Assembly: GCA_032160705.1 (NCBI GenBank)
Contig: JAVHVE010000037.1
Coordinates: 62,001-126,000, forward strand
From: QHXM01 sp032160705
GTDB lineage: Bacteria > Acidobacteriota > Blastocatellia > Pyrinomonadales > Pyrinomonadaceae
Direction: 5' to 3'
Length of the DNA: 64,000 nt
Below, piece by piece: positions 7,778-16,199 of this stretch (within the stretch, counting starts at the first letter, position 1; the number at the start of each line of letters is the position of its first letter). The translations under genes and the position numbers were made by a program. The notes beneath the pieces were generated by a model. That model was not told where the DNA came from. It was given only the letters and a program-made list of their open reading frames with translations, and did not search any database.

Positions 7778-8902
7778 TCATGGCAATGCAGCAAGCAGCG
7801 CGTCTATGTCTTCGGTCGTATTATAAAGGTGTGGTGAGATGCGCAGCCGATCTCCGCGCGGCGCGGCGATGATGTCTTGCTTTTTGAGATGACTGTAGAG
7901 CGCCATCGGCGACCACTCGCCCTGATGCTGAATGCAGACGATCTGCGACTTTTCACCCGCGCGCCGCGAACTGACAATCTTGTAATCGCGACTTCTCAAT
8001 CGTTCACATAGGTAATCGGTCAACTCATTCAGGTGGGCTGCAATGCGCTCGATTCCCGTTTCCTGCAAAAGCGTCAGGCTGGCCTCCAATCCATGAATGA
8101 GCGCGGTGGGCGCTGTGCCCGTTTCCCAGGCGAGAGCGCCGCGCGACCACTCCTGCTCAAAGTTTCCGTAATCTTCCGGGTCGGGCACGCTCATCCAGCC
8201 GACCAGTGTTGGCTCAATTCGCTCACGCGCGCGATCAGACAAATACAGCAATCCGACGCCTTCAGGCGTGAGCAGCCATTTGTGACACGCCCCGGCAGCC
8301 GCGTCTATCAATTCAGCCTCGACGTTGATCGGCTGTGCCCCCATCGCCTGAATCACGTCAACGATGAGCAGCGCATCACTTTGGCGGGCAGCGCGACCCA
8401 GTCGCTCAAGGTCTGCGCGAAAGCCTGAGCCGTATTGCACGTGGCTAATGGCGACAATGCGCGTGTGGTCGTCAATCAAGCCGAGCATCTCTTCCATGTC
8501 AACGCGCCCGTCGCGCTCCTCGCAGAAGCGCACTTCCGTCTTAAAGGCTTCGCGCAGACGCAACCAGGGATAGACGTTAGATGGAAATTCATGCCGGAAG
8601 GTGACGACGTTGTCGCCCTCGCGCCAGCGCAACCCGTTCGCCACTGTGGACAATGCGTCCGAAGTATTACGCATAAAGGCAACTTGATGAGCACGCGCCC
8701 CGATCAGTTGAGCGGCCAAATCGCGCGCTCTCTCTTTGACGGCCATCCAGCTACGGTAATGTAGCGACCCATTCTCGGCCACGTCTTTCATCTGAGCCGT
8801 GACGGCCTCGATGGTCTTGATGGGCGGAGGCGAAACCGCCGCATGATTCAAGTAGACGACGCGCCCCGTATGAGCGAAGAGTGAGCGTAAATTCTCATTC
8901 AT
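7778..8902 (-). CDS. Class V aminotransferase / cysteine desulfurase-like PLP enzyme
   Basis: 374 residues from the ATG at 8902 (MNENLRSLFAHTGRVVYLNHAA); the frame is open further upstream but that extension lacks family similarity. The fold-type I PLP signature is visible: RNTSDALSTVANGLRW, VAISHVQYGSGFRADLERL, VDVIQAMGAQPINVE and the PLP-Lys region AAGACHKWLLTPEGVGLLYL. It resembles IscS/NifS-like and isopenicillin-epimerase-like members; no catalytic Cys loop of the SufS type is obvious. The substrate cannot be deduced. It is transcribed away from folA, and nothing in the neighbourhood indicates Fe-S assembly. Confidence 0.85.
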   Translation of the reverse strand: MNENLRSLFAHTGRVVYLNHAAVSPPPIKTIEAVTAQMKDVAENGSLHYRSWMAVKERARDLAAQLIGARAHQVAFMRNTSDALSTVANGLRWREGDNVVTFRHEFPSNVYPWLRLREAFKTEVRFCEERDGRVDMEEMLGLIDDHTRIVAISHVQYGSGFRADLERLGRAARQSDALLIVDVIQAMGAQPINVEAELIDAAAGACHKWLLTPEGVGLLYLSDRARERIEPTLVGWMSVPDPEDYGNFEQEWSRGALAWETGTAPTALIHGLEASLTLLQETGIERIAAHLNELTDYLCERLRSRDYKIVSSRRAGEKSQIVCIQHQGEWSPMALYSHLKKQDIIAAPRGDRLRISPHLYNTTEDIDALLAALP

Positions 8903-9113
8903 GAGTTTTCTGTAGACAATAAAAAGTTTCGATTTATCAATCCGCTCTGAGGCCAAGTATAACGTAAGAGGCCGGGAATGGAATTAACGCCCGCCGAAAA
9001 TTCATTGAAGTTCAGCCCGCCGTGCATTACCTTGTCCAGCAATTCGTCCGGCAGGAAGATGCGTTTCGCGCGAGATGTGAAAGTCAACCGGGAAGGGAAC
9101 TGGCGAGAAGAGC

Positions 9114-9590
9114 ATGGCAATCATCGGCATCGTCGCCGTTAGCAAAAACGGAGCCATCGGGCGTGGCGGCTCTATCCCCTGGCACTATTCTGCCGACTTG
9201 AAGTTTTTCAAGCAGCAGACCACTGGCCACGCCTGCGTGATGGGCTATCGGACATGGTGCTCTCTGAAAAAGCCACTGCCGAACAGGCTCAACATCGTCC
9301 TGAGCAGGCAAGCGGAAGTTGAAGCGCAAGAGTCTGTGATTGTCTTGAGAGACAAGCAAGCGGTGCTGTCGTTAAAGCCTTATCTCTCGTGCGACCTGTT
9401 CATCATCGGAGGCTATCAGGTCTACCGAACTTTTCTCGACGAGATAGACAAGTGGATTGTGACGGAGATTCCGCTCACGGTGGAAGATGCAGACACTTTC
9501 ATGCCCGAAAATTATTTGCAGGGATTCAAGCCTGACGATTCCCGCCAGCTTGAGGAGAATCTGAAAGGGACGTTTTACGAAAGAGTGTGA
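9114..9590 (+). CDS. folA: Dihydrofolate reductase
   Basis: 158 residues, the usual length. It reduces dihydrofolate to tetrahydrofolate with NADPH in the cytoplasm. Visible are the N-terminal strand and Met20-like loop (IVAVSKNGAIGRGGSIPWH), the acidic catalytic residue in SADLKFFK, the NADPH-binding VMGYRTW and IVLSR segments, and the FIIGGYQVY motif. Translation begins at ATG 9114 after a purine-rich site. It stands alone, divergent from the aminotransferase gene; thyA is not next to it. Confidence 0.93.
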   Translation: MAIIGIVAVSKNGAIGRGGSIPWHYSADLKFFKQQTTGHACVMGYRTWCSLKKPLPNRLNIVLSRQAEVEAQESVIVLRDKQAVLSLKPYLSCDLFIIGGYQVYRTFLDEIDKWIVTEIPLTVEDADTFMPENYLQGFKPDDSRQLEENLKGTFYERV

Positions 9591-9601
9591 CGGACGGCAT
9601 T

Positions 9602-10144
9602 TTAAGGATTGTCGCAATTGAAATAGCGAATGGGATTCTGGGAGTGGCGTACAGGCATCTGCTGGCCTACGTATTTCTTTCGGATAGCTTCTGGTGCTAA
9701 CTTTCCAATAAATTCAGACCTCCCTTCGTGGACTTCTGGAGGGAAATACCTTCCTTGGGAATTCTCTCTTTGTTTCCAATACTCTCTTGTTGCTTTGCTT
9801 ACCGGAATCCATTTATCAATCTCGTAGACTTCCTTGATTACACCTTGATAGACAGCGAAAGCGTATTTTGTCTTCTCCACACGCCGTCTATTCACCCTCC
9901 ACATTCCTCGGGTAGCATTGTATAAATCCTCCGCACTCTCTACATGCGGGTATTGCTGGTTAATGTTAATTGCTACCACTGGCTCGTCAATACTTGTAGT
10001 CGGGGATGGGTCGGAGTTGATCGCTGTTGGAAGAACCAGCGTGGCATCAGGGTCATAGGGAGCAGACAAAAGCGCGCCATCAGCCAAACAAAAGGCAAAC
10101 ATCTCATCAGCGTATGTTCGATTACATTCGGGGCATCTCTTCAT
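9602..10144 (-). CDS. Zinc-ribbon hypothetical protein
   Basis: 180 residues. The N-terminus MKRCPECNRTYADEMFAFCLADGALL is a compact zinc-binding motif (CPxC...C) widespread at the start of acidobacterial proteins of many kinds. A Pro/Thr/Asp linker (30-55) follows. Residues about 70-175 form an unknown domain rich in aromatic and basic residues (NATRGMWRVNRRRVEKTKYAFAV, YQGVIKEVYEIDKWIP, RSEFIGKLAPEAIRKKYVGQ). That part looks like a small nucleic-acid-associated beta domain, but no family is recognised. It converges with folA, 11 bp apart. Function unknown. Confidence 0.75.
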   Translation of the reverse strand: MKRCPECNRTYADEMFAFCLADGALLSAPYDPDATLVLPTAINSDPSPTTSIDEPVVAININQQYPHVESAEDLYNATRGMWRVNRRRVEKTKYAFAVYQGVIKEVYEIDKWIPVSKATREYWKQRENSQGRYFPPEVHEGRSEFIGKLAPEAIRKKYVGQQMPVRHSQNPIRYFNCDNP

Positions 10145-10179
10145 AGCGATTCTCCAATACCGCTATCAACAGCAAAATT

Positions 10180-11232
10180 CTACTGAAAATCCCTAATATC
10201 CTTGAACGGCTTTTCTTGATCCGTGAAGTCGGGGCGATAGTAGTGTGACGCGCCGTCGTATTCCTGCATCCAGCCTTCTTCCATGCCGAGTTCGTCGAGC
10301 GCGGAGAGGGCGCGCAGCCATTCGGATTCGGTGATGCGCCGCGATAGTAAGGTGTAGCGAGAGTCGGAAGCGGCGCGGTTGGTCGCGTAGTATTGCGCCA
10401 TCATCGAGACGGCGACGCGGGGGCTTAAAGTATCTTTAATCCATTCTAAGGATTCGCGCACGCCCGCGAGGTCGTTGGGAAGAACAAGCAGGCGAATGAC
10501 GAGGCCGCGTTTGAGCAGGCCGTCCGCGCCGAAGATAAGCTCGTCACCCGTCTGGCGATACATCTCAGTGATGGCGCGGCGCGCGTGGTCTGTGTAATCT
10601 CTGACTTTGGAATATTCGTAGCCCGCCTCGTTCTCCGCATATTTTAAGTCGGGCAGGTAAACGTCAACGATGCCGTCCAAGAGGCGGAGGACTTCGACGG
10701 AATCGTAGGCGTTGGTGTTGTAGACGATGGGGAGATGCAAGCCCTGACGAGCGGCGAGCAGGACACTGCTTGCCATCTGCGGGGCGAAATGTGTGGGCGA
10801 GACGAAATTGATGTTGTGACAGCCGCGCGCCTGAAGCTCCATCATCATCTCGGCAAGGCGCTCGTGCGTTACCTGATTCCTGATCTGCTCTTTGTGCGTC
10901 TGGGAGATTTGATAGTTCTGGCAGTAGACGCAGCGCAGATTGCAGTTGCCAAAAAATATGTTTCCCGCGCCTCGTGTCCCGACAAGCGCAGGCTCTTCGC
11001 CGAAGTGCGCCGTGTAAGAAGAAACGACAGGCAGGCGACCCGAATAGCAGGCGGCGATCTCGTCTTGCAAACGGTTGTTCAGGCAATCGCGCGGGCAGAC
11101 GCGGCAGCTTTCGAGCATCGCTTCAAGCGCGCGAACACGCTCTTCCAACTCGCCTGTTTCAAACAGGCGTATGTATGAAGGCTCTTCCTTCTGACTCCTG
11201 ACTTCTGTGTTCTCTATTCTGCTTTCAGTCAT
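10180..11232 (-). CDS. PflX-like radical SAM protein
   Basis: 350 residues of the COG1313 type (homologue of pyruvate-formate-lyase activase). An N-terminal Cys-rich segment (C43, C46, C50, C62) precedes the radical SAM CxxxCxxC motif (C97, C101, C104) that binds the 4Fe-4S cluster. GNCNLRCVYCQNYQISQ is diagnostic. The rest follows the TIM-barrel pattern (NINFVSPTHFAPQ, YNTNAYDS, DVYLPDLKY). The target is unknown and no glycyl-radical enzyme is near. The ATG at 11232 overlaps the end of the DUF2721 gene by 8 bp, so translational coupling is likely. Codons 3-16 lie within a copy of the AGAAGTCAGGAGTCAGAAGG repeat word, so the N-terminus is partly repeat-derived. Confidence 0.88.
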   Translation of the reverse strand: MTESRIENTEVRSQKEEPSYIRLFETGELEERVRALEAMLESCRVCPRDCLNNRLQDEIAACYSGRLPVVSSYTAHFGEEPALVGTRGAGNIFFGNCNLRCVYCQNYQISQTHKEQIRNQVTHERLAEMMMELQARGCHNINFVSPTHFAPQMASSVLLAARQGLHLPIVYNTNAYDSVEVLRLLDGIVDVYLPDLKYAENEAGYEYSKVRDYTDHARRAITEMYRQTGDELIFGADGLLKRGLVIRLLVLPNDLAGVRESLEWIKDTLSPRVAVSMMAQYYATNRAASDSRYTLLSRRITESEWLRALSALDELGMEEGWMQEYDGASHYYRPDFTDQEKPFKDIRDFQ

Positions 11233-11770
11233 GTTTTCTGAAGTGGACGAATCGCGGCCTGTGCTTTTCGACCAACTCGCGGGGCGCGAAGTGCTTGGTG
11301 AATCTCCAGATAAAATCCATCTCGATGTGGATTGTGCTCAGTGCCAGCCGCGCCTCGAAGATGAGAAGCATGCTGCCGTAGAACAGGCAGCTTGCGCCAA
11401 GCAGCGCGACGACCACCGGAATCCAGCTATAGCGCGTGCTCGTGACGGCGACAATCCCGATGGCGACGCTCGTCGAGACGAAAATGCCGAGCGCCATATA
11501 AAAGACCGTCATCGAGCGTTGCAGGATGCGCGCGCGGCTGGTCAGCTTGTCCAGTTGCACGAAGATCACCGCGCGCCTATCGTCCAGCAGTTCCACGTCT
11601 CCTTCAGTGTGCGCCAGTTCCTCCAACTTGTCCGAAAGAGCGCGCACGCGATCAACCACCCGCCCCAGCCGCGTCGAAGTGGAGAGGATCATCGTCCCGC
11701 AGGCTGAGATCAGCACGGCGGGCGTAATCATTGCCGTCAAAACGGCGAGAGCGCCGGAGAGTCCTTCCAT
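11225..11770 (-). CDS. DUF2721 family membrane protein
   Basis: 181 residues with three predicted membrane helices: about 5-28 (ALAVLTAMITPAVLISACGTMIL), about 88-112 and about 115-140. Between them is a cytoplasmic helical hairpin with the family-typical STSTRLGRVVDRVRALSDKLEEL and KLTSRARILQRSM. Its role is unknown. The 3' end overlaps the radical SAM start by 8 bp, giving a two-gene unit. A low-complexity palindrome lies directly upstream. Confidence 0.85.
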   Translation of the reverse strand: MEGLSGALAVLTAMITPAVLISACGTMILSTSTRLGRVVDRVRALSDKLEELAHTEGDVELLDDRRAVIFVQLDKLTSRARILQRSMTVFYMALGIFVSTSVAIGIVAVTSTRYSWIPVVVALLGASCLFYGSMLLIFEARLALSTIHIEMDFIWRFTKHFAPRELVEKHRPRFVHFRKHD

Positions 11771-11773
11771 CAG

Positions 11774-11915
11774 TAGAAACGCAGAATACAGAAGACAGAA
11801 TACAGGAGTCAGGAGTCAGAAGTCAGAAGTCAGAATAATAAGGCTAAGAACCACATTAACAGATTGTATTTTCTTCTGGCTTCTGGGTTCTGACTCCTGA
11901 CTCCTGACTTCTGCT
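11774..11915. repeat. Low-complexity palindrome, CAGGAGTCAGAAG family
   Basis: The left arm (AGAAGACAGAATACAGGAGTCAGGAG and similar words) and the right arm (their complement, CTGACTCCTGACTTCTG) enclose a core containing GGCTAAGAACCACATTAACAG. Related copies lie at 17.6, 27.9, 35.8, 42.8 and 44.85 kb, and all share a core resembling ATCTGT..A.G.GGTTCTCCGCCTTAT on one strand. Confidence 0.8.
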
Positions 11916-12124
11916 TTTCATTTATAACGGTTGAGGGTCGGGAAGAGCAACCGCGCTCTTCGTCTGCAATAAAAAATTCTCTTGATAATAAGAAAGTGAG
12001 AAACACTTCCGCCGCAAGTTGTGTTATTCTCCGCCGCAAAGCAACACAAGTAACAGAGGTCTGTGGAAGTTCTAATTCAACCTCTAACATACAGGGTTTC
12101 AACTTAGAAAAGGAGCAGACGATC

Positions 12125-13300
12125 ATGGCTGAACAGGGAAATGATGACAATAGAGATGACCTGGGCACTGCCGGAGGCGGTGGTGGTGCGGGGACGAGTG
12201 ACACAGGCGGCGGCGGCTCGGCTGCGGACAACGTAGACGCTGAAGAAGGCGCAGGAGCAGGCGGCGGAGCAGGCGCAGGTGGCGGCGGTCATGAAGGCCA
12301 CGGCGGCACAGCTATTGGCCGCGCGACAGGGGTCGGCTCCGGGGGCTCGTCCGGTGGAAGCGGCGGCGGTGGCGCAGGCGGTGGAACGTCCGGCGGAACT
12401 GGCGGCGGCGGAGGCCGCTCAGGCGCGCGTGGTGGAAGCAGCAAGGGCAGTGGAGGCGGCGGTGGCAAAGGCTCAAGCTCAAGCAGCTCGACCGGAGGCG
12501 GAAGCACAGGCACGAGAGGCGGCGCTGCCGGAACTGGCGGAGGCCGCTCCGGTGGAGGCTCGAAAGGCGGAGGAGCCAGAGCTGGAGGAAGTAAAGGCGG
12601 CGGCTCTAAAGGTGGCGGTGGCACAGCCGGAGGCGGTGCTTCAAGAGGCGGTGGCGGCGCGACGGGCGGTGGCAAAGGCGCGGCCAAAACAGGCGGCAAC
12701 GCTGGCGGTGGACGCGGGGGCGTCGGCGGTGGAAAAGGCAGCGCGAAGAAACGCACTCCTTCGAAAGCCGGAGCCAAGGGCAGCACCAAAGGCGGAGCCC
12801 GTGCAGGTGGAAGTAGTAGTGGAACCAGAAGCGGCTCGAAAGGCGCTGGTGGTGGTGGAAGCAAGGGTGGAGGCAAAGGCGCAGGTCAGGGCGGCGCACG
12901 CGGCGGCGCTAAAGGTGGCGCAAGCCGTGCCGGTGGCTCAAAGAGCGGCGGTGGACGTGGTGGAACGAAGGGTGGTTCTAAAAGCTCCGGTCAGGGCGGC
13001 TCCAAAGGTGGCGGTACGAGAGGCGGAGGCGGCTCGAAAGGTGGAGGCACAAAAGGCGCAGGTGGTGGCCGCAGCTTGAAAGGCGGAGCATCTAAAGGAG
13101 GAAGCGGCGGCGGTGGTAAGTCCGGCGGCTCGAAGCGCGGCGGTAAAGGTGGCGCTGGCAAAGGTGGAAGCCGGAAGAGCGGGGCTGGAAGCGGCGGGGT
13201 CCTCAACACTGCGGCCTCTGCTATTGGCCGTGGGGCCGCAGCCGTCAGCAATCTCATCGGCGGTCTGACCGGAGGCGGCACGAAGCGCCGCAGACGTTAA
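12125..13300 (+). CDS. Gly/Ser/Lys-rich low-complexity basic protein
   Basis: 391 residues from the ATG at 12125, which has a good Shine-Dalgarno (AAAGGAG at 12109-12115). A short acidic N-terminus (AEQGNDDNRDDLG) gives way to about 340 residues built almost entirely of Gly with Ser, Ala, Lys, Arg and Thr. Units such as SKGGG, KGGA, GGTKGG and RGGS recur irregularly. The tail is different: about 30 residues (LNTAASAIGRGAAAVSNLIGGLTGG) that look amphipathic or membrane-seeking, ending in KRRRR. There is no signal peptide. Synonymous codon variation and a single long frame indicate real coding sequence. It could be a nucleic-acid or polyphosphate-binding disordered protein; this is a guess from composition. 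It has its own terminator. Confidence 0.75.
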   Translation: MAEQGNDDNRDDLGTAGGGGGAGTSDTGGGGSAADNVDAEEGAGAGGGAGAGGGGHEGHGGTAIGRATGVGSGGSSGGSGGGGAGGGTSGGTGGGGGRSGARGGSSKGSGGGGGKGSSSSSSTGGGSTGTRGGAAGTGGGRSGGGSKGGGARAGGSKGGGSKGGGGTAGGGASRGGGGATGGGKGAAKTGGNAGGGRGGVGGGKGSAKKRTPSKAGAKGSTKGGARAGGSSSGTRSGSKGAGGGGSKGGGKGAGQGGARGGAKGGASRAGGSKSGGGRGGTKGGSKSSGQGGSKGGGTRGGGGSKGGGTKGAGGGRSLKGGASKGGSGGGGKSGGSKRGGKGGAGKGGSRKSGAGSGGVLNTAASAIGRGAAAVSNLIGGLTGGGTKRRRR

Positions 13301-13327
13301 GTCTCGCTTGCGGAAAACAAAAGTATA

Positions 13328-13362
13328 AGAGGCCGCGTTGCAGATAATGCAACGCGGCCTCT
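13328..13362. terminator. Bidirectional terminator-like hairpin
   Basis: A perfect 15-bp inverted repeat (13328-13342 with 13348-13362, loop GATAA) lies between the convergent Gly-rich and pentapeptide-repeat genes. It lacks a strong T-tract on the plus side. Confidence 0.65.
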
Positions 13363-13368
13363 CATGCT

Positions 13369-14514
13369 CTATGGGATTAGATTTCTCCGGGGTGGTCTGA
13401 GGAGCGTCTTTGCGCTCTTCGGCCTGGCAGCATCGCCCTTTATCGCTCTGGGCAGCCTGTTCTTTCTCAGACCTCGACTACGCATCGCCTCGCAATAGCC
13501 GACCTTGAGCACCTGATCGTCAAAAATGGAGAGCAGATGCTTCAGGTTGTTGTACTTGACCGCCGGGTGAACCCAACTGTAGCGCGTGAAGTGTTCGAAC
13601 ATCGCGTAGGGGCGCTCGTCTTTGCCGATGAGCGGAATAATCGGCACGGACGGTAGATAGGGCACGATGTAGCTCAACTCCTGCGGGATGCTCTTGGCGT
13701 CCGTCAGGTCGGCGATGATGAAGCAGGACATGTTTGCGAGGCTGGAAACCGTTTCCGTCAAATCGCGTGCGCGCGGCTTCGCGAAGTCAAAAAGCACAGG
13801 GACGAAGTTACGCTCCAAGAGACGTGTCTTGATCGCTTCGAGCACGCGCTTTCGCGCTGGCGTGAAACGTCCGAGGATGAGCACCGTGCGGCTGCTCGTC
13901 GCGTCAATCACTTCGGCAATCTTCGGGTTGTCGAGCAGGACAAACAGAAATTGCGCGGTGTCGAGATCATCTACGGTAATCGGCGGCGAATCAAACGAGG
14001 CGTGAATAATCAGCCCCGATTGGTGGGCGGGCTCTCCCTTCAGCCCCCAGATTCCTGCACCGTAGACCTCTGCTCCGTTGAGATTCGCGCCCTCAACGTC
14101 TGCATCCACGAGCGAAGCATGGCGCAGAATCGCGCTCCTGAGGTCTGCGCGATTCAAACACGCGCGCCGAAAACTCGTCCCGCGCAAATCTGCGTGGCGG
14201 AGCGTCGCACCCGTCAGGTTAGCGCCGCTCAAGATAGTATGCCTCACCTGGCAGCGCGAAAGATTTGCGCTGCTAAGGTCGGCATTGCTCATCTGTGCGA
14301 ACGAAAGATCGGCGCGTCGCAGATCGGTCTGGCGAAACTGTACCTCCCAGAGATTGGCGTGCGAGAAATCATAACCGCGCAGATTCATCCCATTCAGTTG
14401 CGCCCCGCTCAGATCGGGAGTGATTTTGCGCGGCGCACGACTATGAGCTTTGCGCCAGGCGTTCCAGGATTTGACACCGAGGTTCAGGGCTTCTAGATGT
14501 TTGGGGTTAGCCAT
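13369..14514 (-). CDS. Pentapeptide-repeat protein with Rossmann/TIR-like C-terminal domain
   Basis: 381 residues. After a short N-terminal segment (KSWNAWRKAH), residues about 35-155 are pentapeptide repeats of the A(D/N)LXX type (NLWEVQFRQTDLRRADLSF and onwards), which fold as a right-handed beta helix. Residues about 195-345 form an alpha/beta domain beginning FVLLDNPKIAEVID and containing TVLILGRFTPARKRVLEAI, VPVLFDFAKP, MSCFIIADLTDAKSIPQEL and VPIIPLIG. This layout resembles TIR-like or nucleoside-processing Rossmann domains found on bacterial conflict proteins. The usual TIR catalytic Glu cannot be assigned with confidence. The C-terminus is basic. It stands alone between a terminator and pepT. 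Confidence 0.8.
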   Translation of the reverse strand: MANPKHLEALNLGVKSWNAWRKAHSRAPRKITPDLSGAQLNGMNLRGYDFSHANLWEVQFRQTDLRRADLSFAQMSNADLSSANLSRCQVRHTILSGANLTGATLRHADLRGTSFRRACLNRADLRSAILRHASLVDADVEGANLNGAEVYGAGIWGLKGEPAHQSGLIIHASFDSPPITVDDLDTAQFLFVLLDNPKIAEVIDATSSRTVLILGRFTPARKRVLEAIKTRLLERNFVPVLFDFAKPRARDLTETVSSLANMSCFIIADLTDAKSIPQELSYIVPYLPSVPIIPLIGKDERPYAMFEHFTRYSWVHPAVKYNNLKHLLSIFDDQVLKVGYCEAMRSRGLRKNRLPRAIKGDAARPKSAKTLLRPPRRNLIP

Positions 14515-14537
14515 GAAGAGACCGCCAGTCGTTTGGA

Positions 14538-15848
14538 CTATATTCCCTTTTCGGCGAAGACCTGAACGAGGTTAACCAGCGTCTCAGTTGATTTCTCCAG
14601 CCCGCGCACGGAGTTGAATTCGAGCTTGCCGTGAAAGTTGTGCCCGCCAGTGAAGAGGTTCGGCGTGGGCAATCCTCTGAAAGTCAGGTTCGCGCCGTCC
14701 GTCCCGCCGCGAATCGCGCGGATGTGCGGCTTGAGTCCTGCGCGGCGCGAGGCTTCCATCGCGTATTCGGTCAACTGCGGGAAATCTTTCAAGACCTCTT
14801 TCATGTTCTTGTAGTTCTCTTTGACCTCGACCGTGATTTTCACCTGTGGAAACTTCTGCCGCGTCGCCTCAGCCATCTGCCGGATCATCTGCTCTTTGGC
14901 GTTCAGGCCGCTCAACTCAAAATCGCGGAGCAGAATCTTGATGCTCGATTCTTCGGCATCGAGCATGCCTGTGTAAGGATGGACGAAGCCGACGCGGCCT
15001 TCTGTGGTTTCCGGCAGCATGCCCGGCGGAAAGCGTGTCATGAAATCCCCGGCGGCGTAGGCCGAGTTAATCATGATTCCTTTGGCCGTCCCCGGATGCG
15101 TGTTCTTGCCCTGAAAATGGACGGTCGCGGTGCGCGCGCTCCAGGTCTCGTTGCTGATCTCGCCCAGCTCCTCGCCGTCAACCGTGTAGGCGAACTTCGC
15201 GCCGAAGCCCGCGACATCGAACTTATCAATGCCGCCACCGACCTCTTCGTCGGGTGTAAACGCGATAGCTATGCGCCCGTGCTTGATCTGCGGGTTGCGG
15301 CGCAGGGTGTCAATCATCGTCATGATCTCGGCGCAGCCTGCTTTATCATCCGAGCCCAGAAGTGTCGTCCCGTCGGCGGTGATGATGTCGTCGCCGATCA
15401 GGTTTTTGAGGTCTGGATTAGTGGCGACCGCGATGATTTGCGTCGGGTCTTTGGGGAGCGTGATGTCGCCGCCTTGATAATTTTTGTGAATGACGGGCTG
15501 GACGTTCTCGCCCGAAACTTCCGGCGAGGTATCCATGTGCGCGATAAATCCGATGACAGGCGCTTTCGCATTATCAGGCAGGTTGCTGTGAACCGTTGCG
15601 TAAACGATGCCGAATTCGCTGACGCGAACATTTTCCGCGCCCAGTTCCTTCAACTCCTTCGCCAGCAGGTTTGCGAGCACAAGCTGCTTCTCCGTGCTCG
15701 GAACTTTCTCCTGATCCTCTTTCGACTGCGTGTCAATCCTGGCGTAGCGTAGAAAGCGGTCAAGGACGGATTCCGAAGGCGGATTCGTTTGCGCATTGAT
15801 CGTGGCGGTCAAAAGCAGGAGACAGATAAGCGTCAGCAGTCTTTTCAT
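14538..15848 (-). CDS. pepT: Peptidase T (tripeptide aminopeptidase), exported
   Basis: 436 residues from the ATG at 15848; the longer open frame upstream belongs to the preceding gene's region. M20 metallopeptidase releasing the N-terminal residue of tripeptides. Metal ligands are visible in FIAHMDTSPE, LGSDDKAGCAEI, FTPDEEVGGG and TVDGEELGEI, with a dimerisation domain between. Unlike the cytoplasmic enzymes, it has a signal peptide (MKRLLTLICLLLLTATINAQ), so it probably acts in the periplasm. Its ATG overlaps the DUF962 stop by 4 bp (ATGA), which implies translational coupling. Confidence 0.92.
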   Translation of the reverse strand: MKRLLTLICLLLLTATINAQTNPPSESVLDRFLRYARIDTQSKEDQEKVPSTEKQLVLANLLAKELKELGAENVRVSEFGIVYATVHSNLPDNAKAPVIGFIAHMDTSPEVSGENVQPVIHKNYQGGDITLPKDPTQIIAVATNPDLKNLIGDDIITADGTTLLGSDDKAGCAEIMTMIDTLRRNPQIKHGRIAIAFTPDEEVGGGIDKFDVAGFGAKFAYTVDGEELGEISNETWSARTATVHFQGKNTHPGTAKGIMINSAYAAGDFMTRFPPGMLPETTEGRVGFVHPYTGMLDAEESSIKILLRDFELSGLNAKEQMIRQMAEATRQKFPQVKITVEVKENYKNMKEVLKDFPQLTEYAMEASRRAGLKPHIRAIRGGTDGANLTFRGLPTPNLFTGGHNFHGKLEFNSVRGLEKSTETLVNLVQVFAEKGI

Positions 15849-16183
15849 CTTTTGATTTCCTCGGCTTTGATTCTTTCGATTTCTTCTTCCATTCGTCCGG
15901 CTATCATCAGGCCGAACATCTTCTGGTCGGCCATGAATGACCAGAGCGGATATTTGAACGTCGCAGGTCTGTTTTTTTCGACGAGGAAATGGCCGACCCA
16001 GGCCGCCGCATAACCGGGAACTAAAGCAACGGGCAGCCACTTCCATTTCCCCTTGGCCGCCAGCGTGGCCACACACGCAAGCGCCGTCGCCGTTCCCGCA
16101 AAGTGCAGTGCGCGCGTTGCAGGCAGGCTGTGCTCCGCCACATAGTAAGGCCAGAAATCCTCGAAAGATTTTATCTCTTGCAT
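15845..16183 (-). CDS. DUF962 / Mpo1-like membrane protein
   Basis: 112 residues from ATG 16183 (MQEIKSFEDFWPYYVAEH). Family hallmarks are WPYYVAEHSLPATRALHFAGT and PGYAAAWVGHFLVEKNRPATF, then KYPLWSFMADQKMF. There are two membrane helices with conserved His residues. Related yeast Mpo1 oxidises 2-hydroxy fatty acids using iron; whether this bacterial form does so is unknown. It is coupled to pepT through a 4-bp overlap. A repeat block lies directly upstream. Confidence 0.88.
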   Translation of the reverse strand: MQEIKSFEDFWPYYVAEHSLPATRALHFAGTATALACVATLAAKGKWKWLPVALVPGYAAAWVGHFLVEKNRPATFKYPLWSFMADQKMFGLMIAGRMEEEIERIKAEEIKR

Positions 16184-16199
16184 GACAAGCGACCTCCAA

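Noticed and set aside
12289..12876. Pro-rich minus-strand frame opposite the Gly-rich gene
   Set aside because: Gly codons read backwards give Pro; it has no ribosome site or ordered domain. The plus-strand frame has the better start and tail.
14631..15752. Long plus-strand frame (373 codons) opposite pepT
   Set aside because: Entirely antisense to a well-supported gene; composition follows the high-GC mirror of pepT codons.
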